From assembly GCA_012932865.1 (NCBI GenBank), contig SAXG01000026.1, positions 496,001-560,000 on the forward strand: a stretch of DNA of 64,000 nt, in the 5' to 3' direction. Positions within the stretch are counted from its first letter, which is position 1. Each line of letters starts with the position of its first letter. Below the pieces are notes generated by a model. That model was not told the origin of the DNA. It searched no databases and saw only the letters and a list, made by a program, of their open reading frames with translations. The DNA is from Amylostereum areolatum (Eukaryota; Basidiomycota; Agaricomycetes; Russulales; Stereaceae). The position numbers and the translations under genes are program-made. Shown piece by piece: positions 57,939 through 64,000 of the stretch.

Positions 57939-58951
57939 GACTCCAGGATATCCTTCAACAGCGCTACCGCCTGCTCCTTGCCTTCCGCGTCCAGATCCTT
58001 CAGCTGGCGAGTGATCGCCGCAATGGTTTTGGATGGGTCGGGAGCTGCTTTCGCAGTGGACGGAGCCGTGTTCGTCGGCAGGGGAGGGGCCTTGGACCCA
58101 GTCTCTACTGCGCCCACCCGTCGCGCGCTCGAGTCGCGGTTGGGGCAGTCGCGAGAGACGTGACCGGCTTGTCGACACATGAAGCACTTGCCTTCGCGCA
58201 TCATCTTTGCGCGCTCGTCGTCCGTCAGCTTTGCAGGGCGGGTCGAGGTGTTGGTGAAGGCGCCGACTCGGCGCGACGAGGAGTCGTTGGTCGAACCGTT
58301 CGAGGTGAGCGCGACAGCCCCCTTGGACTGACTGCTCTTCCTCTCCGGGTTCTCTTCGAGCCACTGGTGGTTGATGCGGCGGGCGCGCTCCTTCCACTCC
58401 GCGAGCTTGGTAGGGAACGGGTACGACCGGGCCACCTGCTTGCCGAGGTCACGCTGAAGTCCCTTCTTGAAAAAGTGGATTAGCGCCTCGTCGTCGTACG
58501 CTGACATGGTTGCCAGCATCTCAAACTCGGTGATAAAGTCAGTGACGTCCCGGGTGGTCATTGCGAGCTCGTTGATCTTACGCTGAGCCTCTATCTTCGG
58601 ATCGACGGGCACGAAGTCTTTGCCAAACCTCTCGAAGAGCTCTTTGTAGGAGCTATAGTGGAGTGTTGGGGGCGTGGGGTCGAGGGTTTCGGCGTCTTCC
58701 TTCTCGTCTTCATCGGCGAAGAGTTCCATGCGGCGATGCGTGGCCCAGGCTTTCGCCGTGTCGTCCTCCATCAGGCTGAGGAGGAGCATCATCTTGGCGT
58801 CATCTGTGGCATAAACATCCTTGTTAACGCGCAGGAACATGCAGAGCTCGAGGGAGAACCGGAGGGTGTCGCGTCTATCGCCTTTGAATGGCTTTGGCTT
58901 GGGGCCGATCTCCCGCTTGGAGACGGCAGGTTTGGATTCGGTGTCGGACAT
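57926..58951 (-). CDS. Element B Gag, core part with zinc knuckle
   Basis: 341 residues from MSDTESKPAVSKREIGPKPK. The capsid-like region holds DTLRFSLELCMFLRVNKDVY and the LIHFFKKGLQRDLGKQVARS stretch. The knuckle is CFMCRQAGHVSRDC. The C-terminus is DLDAEGKEQAVALLKDILES before the stop. The same frame is open upstream of this ATG to a TAG at 59545-59543 and has protein character throughout (for example WQPTSFSPVQDHWSWHHNQQ, then EDEVEEAEEHRRETLRRLDQ, a likely coiled coil). The real Gag may therefore be about 197 residues longer and lack a nearby AUG, like Gag of element A. Confidence 0.9.
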   Translation of the reverse strand: MSDTESKPAVSKREIGPKPKPFKGDRRDTLRFSLELCMFLRVNKDVYATDDAKMMLLLSLMEDDTAKAWATHRRMELFADEDEKEDAETLDPTPPTLHYSSYKELFERFGKDFVPVDPKIEAQRKINELAMTTRDVTDFITEFEMLATMSAYDDEALIHFFKKGLQRDLGKQVARSYPFPTKLAEWKERARRINHQWLEENPERKSSQSKGAVALTSNGSTNDSSSRRVGAFTNTSTRPAKLTDDERAKMMREGKCFMCRQAGHVSRDCPNRDSSARRVGAVETGSKAPPLPTNTAPSTAKAAPDPSKTIAAITRQLKDLDAEGKEQAVALLKDILESQDF

Positions 58952-59542
58952 TTTGTCGAAGGGGAGGGGGACGGTGAGGGATTGGGCGAGTTCTTGATCA
59001 AGGCGGCGTAGGGTTTCTCGTCGGTGTTCTTCTGCTTCTTCAACTTCGTCCTCAACTTGTTTTGCGACAAGGAAGTCGGCGGGGGTGAGGAATTGCTGGT
59101 TATGATGCCACGACCAGTGATCTTGGACGGGACTGAACGAAGTGGGCTGCCACTCAACTACTGATCGTCCTGGGGTTCCGTTCTTGTTCCGTCTATAGGC
59201 GTACCACTTCCCAGTTGTGTCGTTGTGGTTGATCCCTTCTGGGACTTCAATTACAGTACGTCGACGGGGTGGGGGCGAGTTGGTCGGAGGGGGGTTCAGG
59301 AAGCGCTGTAGAACGTCCGCAGCGGTGGCAAAATCCGATTCTTCGACGTAGGGTTGTTCGTCGCGGTCGTCGAAGTACCAGTCTTGACGTTGCCGGTTTG
59401 GTTCGTCGTGTAGCCAACGTACGGATTCCTTAGTCTGCTGCGAGGTGAGGATATAGTATTCTTCGGGACAGTAGTCTCGAAAGACGCCTGGGGGGAGGTT
59501 CGGGGTGGGGGGACGAGGGGCTGTGGAGGACGTGATGATGGT

Positions 59543-60090
59543 CTAGAAGAAGTCCGCCGCGATGGGGCGACGGCCGAGGAGTTTCTTGGTGAGGTAGCCG
59601 GCTTTTACTGCCTGGCGGATCTTATGTTCGTGGTGGCGGCGACGAAGGGTCTTACCCTTGATGGTGGGACGGAGGACTGGTGGCGGGGTGGATTCGGGGG
59701 TCCGACGGTTAAACTGGGAGACGGAGGTGAAACTGGTTTGGAGGATCGGGTTGGGGGCGTCTTGGATGAGGTATGTGTGGTAGGTGGGGGCGTGGAGGGT
59801 GAATTCAAGGCGTTCGAGATCTACGTTGATGCACGTAGTGATCCGGACGTATAGGGCGAGGACGACAGTACCGTGATCCTTGTGCCACCTCCACTCGAAG
59901 ATGCGGAAGTTGAGGCCGTGCGCGGTCCAGGGATCTTTCTTGCAGTGGTTCTGTACGGGGACGAGGCAGTTGACGGTGACGGCGTCGGACCAAGGGTAGG
60001 GGAGTGGTGCGTCGTCGCGGGGGGTGATCGGCTTTCCGTTGAACGGGAGGAAGACCGGTGCGTTCGGGAGGTCCGTGGTGGGAGTTTTTT
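59543..60090 (-). CDS. Coding-like leader ORF of element B, in frame with gag (unnamed)
   Basis: From about 60090 down to a TAG at 59545-59543 the gag frame is open for about 180 codons. It reads like folded protein: VFLPFNGKPITPRDDAP, LPYPWSDAVTVNCLVPVQNH, FRIFEWRWHKDHGTVVLALY, then a basic segment TLRRRHHEHKIRQAVKAGYL. Upstream of an A6 run (near 60091-60096, minus sense) the neighbouring frame continues with similar character (VYPYAYLAPLSIYLCRLYDV) up to the LTR border. No start codon is obvious and no family is recognised. It could be an N-terminal Gag domain separated by one nonsense change or by read-through, or a distinct protein. Confidence 0.5.
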
Positions 60091-60160
60091 AACGTCGTAG
60101 AGACGGCAGAGGTAGATGGAGAGAGGGGTGCGAGGTAGGCGTAGGGGTAGACTGTCCAGG

Positions 60161-60580
60161 TGTCAGAAACGCAGTTTATGAGACCGATGAACCGCCTAAG
60201 TCGCGACGATGGGAGGAGCGAGAAGAAAATAGATTCGAGAGTGCCGGGGTCTGGGGTAGTGCAACGTGCGCTACAGTACCGTATGACGAGATGGACAGTC
60301 TAGGGAGAAGGGAAGAGAAACACTGTCCTTATATACAAGTGGGTACGATGGTGCGATGCGATGCGATAGTGGTGCGAGCGGGGGGAACAATAAGAAAGGA
60401 GTCATGGGGTGGAGGACGAAGGTCCGGAGCGATGATGTCATAGATAAGGATGTGGAACCCCGCTCGGAAGTCCGGGCAATGACGTCGTTGAAGCATGTGA
60501 TGCAAGGGAAAGTCATGTGCCGTGACGCGTCGCGTGTACGAGGTCTGCAAACGAAGAGAGAAATGGAGCGATCCGTGACA
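60161..60580 (-). repeat. 5' LTR of element B (420 bp)
   Basis: Promoter-bearing LTR of the minus-strand element. It is followed in the transcript by CCTGGACAGTCTAC, in which TGGACAGTC is a weak primer-binding-site candidate. Confidence 0.93.
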
Positions 60581-60585
60581 CTCAT

Positions 60586-61341
60586 CTCAGATCTCATCGA
60601 CAAACTCAAAGATGCTAAGATCTTCTCAAAGCTCGATCTCCGATGGGGATACAACAATGTTCGAATCAAAGAAGGAGATCAATGGAAAGCCGCGTTCAAA
60701 ACGAACAGAGGCCTGTTCGAACCAATGGTGATGTTCTTCGGACTAACCAACTCACCCGCAACATTCCAAGCAATGATGAACACACTATTCAAGGGATTAA
60801 TAGACACAGGGAAAGTAGTGGTGTACATGGACGACATATTGATATTCACAGAAACGCTCGACGAACATAGAAGACTGATGAAAGAAGCCCTTCAAATTCT
60901 GGAACGGAACGATCTGTTCCTGAAACCAGAAAAATGCTTCTTCGAACAATCATCAATCGAGTACCTAGGAGTGATAATCACGCACAACAAGGTACAGATG
61001 GATCCGATCAAGGTTCAAGGACTATCGGAATGGCCTACACCGAGGAAAGTAAAAGAAGTCCAATCGTTCCTCGGATTTGGAAACTTCTATCGACGTTTCA
61101 TCAAAGATTATTCTAAGATCGCAAGACCACTATTCCAACTCACGAAGAAGGACCATGACTGGAACTGGACGACCGAATGTGAAAACACCTTCAACAGACT
61201 GAAACATGAGTTCACGTCGTCCCCGGTCTTAATTATGCCTGATGAGAACAAACCGTTTCGTATAGAAAGTGATGCCTCGGACTTCGCATACGGGGCTATC
61301 CTATCACAACCGGATGAAACCGAAAGATGGCATCCAGTCGC
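60586..61341 (+). CDS. A1 Pol, continuation: reverse transcriptase core and start of RNase H
   Basis: Resumes the A1 pol frame behind element B: SDLIDKLKDAKIFSKLDLRW, MVMFFGLTNSPATFQAMMNT, VVVYMDDILIFTETLDEHRR (YMDD) and QSFLGFGNFYRRFIKDYSKI, then RNase H with IESDASDFAYGAILSQPDET. It breaks off in WHPVA, where the A2 LTR begins at 61342. No stop or frameshift is seen in this segment. Confidence 0.88.
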
Positions 61342-61882
61342 TGTTACAACTTGTCCAAGGTACTTCATTTTCCATTGCCTTATTAGGAAGGACGTCGCTA
61401 AACGATGGATTACGACTGTGCCCCAGTTCGTAACTGTCTCAACGACGCGACGACGACAGTGCCACAGATCGTCACCGTCCCGACGACAGTGCCACAGATC
61501 GTCACCGTCTCAACGGCACAGCCGCGACGGTGCCACAGTCTCATCCCCGTAGATACTTGATGCGACCGTCGCTCAATGTACATATATTTACTCGACCTCC
61601 TTTCTTATAAAAGGAGGCTCATCGAACGAGCCATTCCTCAGCTCGTTCTCTTTGTAAATACAGGACTGTTCTGAATAAGAACCTCCTCTTAAACACTAAA
61701 GAGAATCCTAAGCATACTAAGTCGATAAGACTCGCCTAAGTCTTCCGCGAAGACTTACTGCTTCGTCTATCGACCTTCACCTTCGTATAAACCGAGACGT
61801 CTGGATCACCTGATCCCACCTCTCACGCGTAAGAGTACTGTAGCCTGAGCCGCTTGTCACGTGATAAGGACCGTCCTTAACA
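61342..61882 (+). repeat. 5' LTR of element A2 (541 bp)
   Basis: TGTTACAAC... to ...CCTTAACA. The minisatellite zone (about 61408-61540) is rearranged relative to the other two LTRs, with units on a GTGCCACAGATCGTCACCGT core. TATAAAAGG box near 61605. Confidence 0.9.
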
Positions 61883-61961
61883 CTAGAACGAGCTCTCCTC
61901 TACACTAGCTCACCCTACAGTTTGGCGCAGAGCGTCAAACGAAACACCCACCACGGAGTCA

Positions 61962-64000
61962 GCGGAACAACCCGCTGAAAAAAGACCATCAGATTTTGAG
62001 ATCCCTCAACTCCAATCAAACTGCAGTCGAGACTTCCCTAACGGAAACGAAGATCATCGCTGGACATTTGACCCCTATCATCTCCTTTTTTACTACGACG
62101 GAGCCCTCGTCGCGAAAGAAAGCAAAGGGACATACGCATACCAGTGGAACCCACCCATATACAGATACAACCTTCCCCCAGCAGCAGAATACTTCAAAGA
62201 TAGATCCAAAAGAGAAAAGGAAGACGGAAGCTACGACAATTCACATTGGAAGCGCCCAGATTATTCAAGACCTCATATTGGGCCCCTCTCATCAGAAGAA
62301 CTCTGGAAACACCCAGACGCACAGAAAGTCGAAGAGAAACCTTACACCGGGAATATTAAGGACTACTGGGAATTTGATCCCGATACCGACACAGCCGATA
62401 CGACAACCGAACCACAGAACCCTCAAACCGAACTCCAGCATCCTCAAGAACCCGCAACAACTACACAGCCTCCAGAGGAAACCGCGCCAGAACCTAAGAG
62501 AACTATATCAAACCCCCAAATTAAGTCCAATTCCGGAGGAAGTCGAGAAGGCAGCCCATCGAGCGCAGCAGAAACGGAAGGACATACAGAGAAATCAACA
62601 AGATCTCCATCAGTTAAATCAGACGAAGATATCTTCGGAACCAGAAGAGGAAGACAAGGAAATCTATTTGGAAGACCTGAGAACGTCACAACAATGGGAG
62701 ACGCCACCACCTCGATACCCAACCCCACCACCACACTTAGCAATGTCCCCCCTCGAGAGACTAATGTACCGCGCCAGACGCCTGCAACTCCAACACCAGC
62801 CGATCCCGCAAAACCGAGACATGAGACTCGATTCTCCCTAGGACTTGGCATGGTCGACCCAATAGGATGGAGAACACTATCACCACCATCACCATCACTT
62901 TCCAACCGATCAATAGATAACAAGAAAGGAAAAGAAGTCAGAGACTACGTCTTCGGAAGAGGAGCAACCGCGGATCTTCCGAAAGAATCGAAGCACCCAC
63001 CAGGGAATTCCCCACCAGGAGGAACAGGCACAATTGGATCAAAACCCGATGATAAGGACAAAGGATTCAAACTAAACGCACTGGGAGTATACGACGGAAG
63101 AGATCGAGCGAAAGCAGCAAAGTTCATAGAACAATGCGTACTTCGCTTCATAGCCTTTCCCAACGCGTATGCAGCCAACATGCATAAGATAACCTTTGTA
63201 CTCTCGCATCTCACCGATGGACCGGCCCTCCACTGGGCATCCCTCTTGATAAGTAAGATCGATAAGATACGAAATCGTGGTCTAGATCCAGAAGTATATC
63301 TCTCATGGACGGCATTCCGCGACTACTTCTTAGAGACCTTCGGAGAAATAGACCCAGGAAGAGACGCTAGATTCAATATACAGCGCCTAGAACAAGGGAC
63401 TATGGAAACCAAAGATTATATTACAATCTTCAGGGACTACGCCATGGAAGCAGGCTACGATCATAAGGCACTGATCGACCAATTCAAGAGAGGACTGCGC
63501 AATGATATCGTGGTTGAGATCCTCAAGAGAGACCACATCTCGAACAATATTGATGAATGGTACGAACTCGCATTACGCATTGACAATAACTGGAGAGAAG
63601 CGCAAGCGTTCCAACGACATTACACGAGACCAATGAACCCGACGAGTGATCTCACACTCCTGTACAAGAAACCACAAGCGTACGTTCCATTCCGAAGAAA
63701 CGGAAATAAAGGAAACGTTACCACCGCCAGGACCGCTCAGACCGGAAACAACGGCCGAAACTTCAGATGCCTTACCCCGCAAGAACGTACCGAACTCCAG
63801 AAATCAGGATCATGCTTCTATTGCCGGAAGCCAGGACACATCTCCAGGAACTGCCCAGAGAAACATACCCAAACAACGATCAATGCACGAACAGCGAATC
63901 TAACAGAGGAAGAATCCCCGATTGATCAGATCACCAAGCTTGTGAACAAGATGGACAGTGAAACGTTCGCACGCACTGCCAACATGTTCAAAGACAATCA
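61962..64000 (+). CDS. A2 Gag polyprotein (continues past the window)
   Basis: Open without a stop to the right edge in the frame GCG GAA CAA CCC GCT; again no ATG near the start. Closely related to A1 Gag: RWTFDPYHLLFYYDGALVAK, KLNALGVYDGRDRAKAAKF, FNIQRLEQGTMETKDYITIF and the knuckle CFYCRKPGHISRNC. Substitutions and small length differences are concentrated in the Pro/Thr-rich linker. The window ends some bases before the position of the A1 gag stop, so the frameshift site cannot be checked here. Confidence 0.85.

Larger units (their letters stand above)
53483..60580 (-). mobile_element. B: complete chromodomain Ty3/gypsy retrotransposon (7.1 kb) inserted in A1
   Basis: Two 420-bp LTRs (53483-53902 and 60161-60580), both with TG...CA ends, flanked by the 5-bp duplication CTCAT at 53478-53482 and 60581-60585. 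The element is transcribed on the minus strand, so the 5' LTR is the right one. In transcript order: leader with a coding-like ORF, gag (CCHC), protease, reverse transcriptase, RNase H, integrase and chromodomain, then a polypurine tract (AAAGGGGGGG, about 53907-53916) next to the 3' LTR. The LTRs differ at only 6 of 420 positions. Pol is free of stops, so the element was active recently. The in-frame TAG in the leader is the only obvious lesion. Confidence 0.95.
49647..61341 (+). mobile_element. A1: Ty3/gypsy retrotransposon of family A, interrupted by element B and cut by A2
   Basis: The visible parts are the 5' LTR, gag, protease and the start of reverse transcriptase (49647-53482), and then reverse transcriptase continuing into RNase H (60586-61341). 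Element B (53483-60580) is a clean insertion: its 5-bp duplication CTCAT is part of A1's own codons, and the A1 frame continues across it. At 61342 a second A-family element starts, in the middle of RNase H. The integrase part and 3' LTR of A1 must lie beyond the window, if they exist. A candidate primer-binding stretch TGGCGCAGAG is at 50238-50247, 40 bp behind the LTR, and is repeated at the same place in A2. The 5-bp left flank is ATGCA (49642-49646). Confidence 0.9.
61342..64000 (+). mobile_element. A2: second A-family Ty3/gypsy element, inserted in A1 and running off the right edge
   Basis: Starts with its 5' LTR in the RNase H coding region of A1, followed by the same leader (CTAGAACGAGCTC... 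to TTTGGCGCAGAGCGTC) and gag. Only the 5' 2.7 kb is inside the window. Left flank GTCGC (61337-61341) is the expected target duplication. It is not a simple duplicate of A1: LTR and gag differ at many sites. Confidence 0.88.

Noticed and set aside
54648..58483. Long plus-strand frames (247 codons at 54648-55391, 212 at 57845-58483)
   Set aside because: They are antisense to element B gag and pol, whose domains are unambiguous.

Overview
The window is nuclear DNA of a filamentous basidiomycete, most likely an Agaricomycete. Genes are split by many 50-90 nt GT-AG introns. Gene content fits this: a FunK1-type kinase, a GH30 glucanase, tandem isoprenylcysteine methyltransferases and chromodomain Ty3/gypsy elements. 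I see no bacterial, organellar or rRNA sequence, and I noticed no tRNA. All exon boundaries were read by eye from splice signals, phase and family resemblance.

Left part (1-25.8 kb), mostly housekeeping genes. ASF1 runs off the left edge on the minus strand and is divergent from a large RasGEF gene (one apparent extra G). A hypothetical gene follows (again one extra G), then an arginine-methyltransferase scrap, a decayed repeat-type gene and a membrane protein. MCM10 is flanked by two divergently transcribed paralogues of an unrecognised family that share the same intron pattern, including an 18-nt exon. After a gene-poor 3 kb come an ICMT-like pseudogene with its intact tandem copy, histone H2A.Z and a small CsbD-like protein.

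Middle (26-49.6 kb). A leucine-rich hypothetical gene (a relative of the decayed gene at 8.4-9.7 kb) is followed by a 14-exon secreted GH30 glucanase, a PEP-mutase/isocitrate-lyase superfamily enzyme with a GC-AG intron, AP-1 beta-adaptin and a FunK1 kinase. Next are an FAD aromatic hydroxylase with an in-frame TAG, and a small basic-protein gene carrying a 791-bp hAT-type MITE inside one intron. A UbiA prenyltransferase is broken by a solo LTR, and a YCII-like gene is cut by the next LTR.

Right part (49.6-64 kb), a nest of Ty3/gypsy retrotransposons. Element A1 (plus strand) is split in its reverse transcriptase by element B (minus strand, chromovirus, complete with 420-bp LTRs and a 5-bp target duplication). 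A1 is then cut again in RNase H by a second A-family copy, A2, which runs off the right edge. A1 and B both show the same gag/pol junction: a T5 run abutting the gag TGA with pol in the -1 frame. B also has a long unannotated coding-like leader in the gag frame, interrupted by one TAG.
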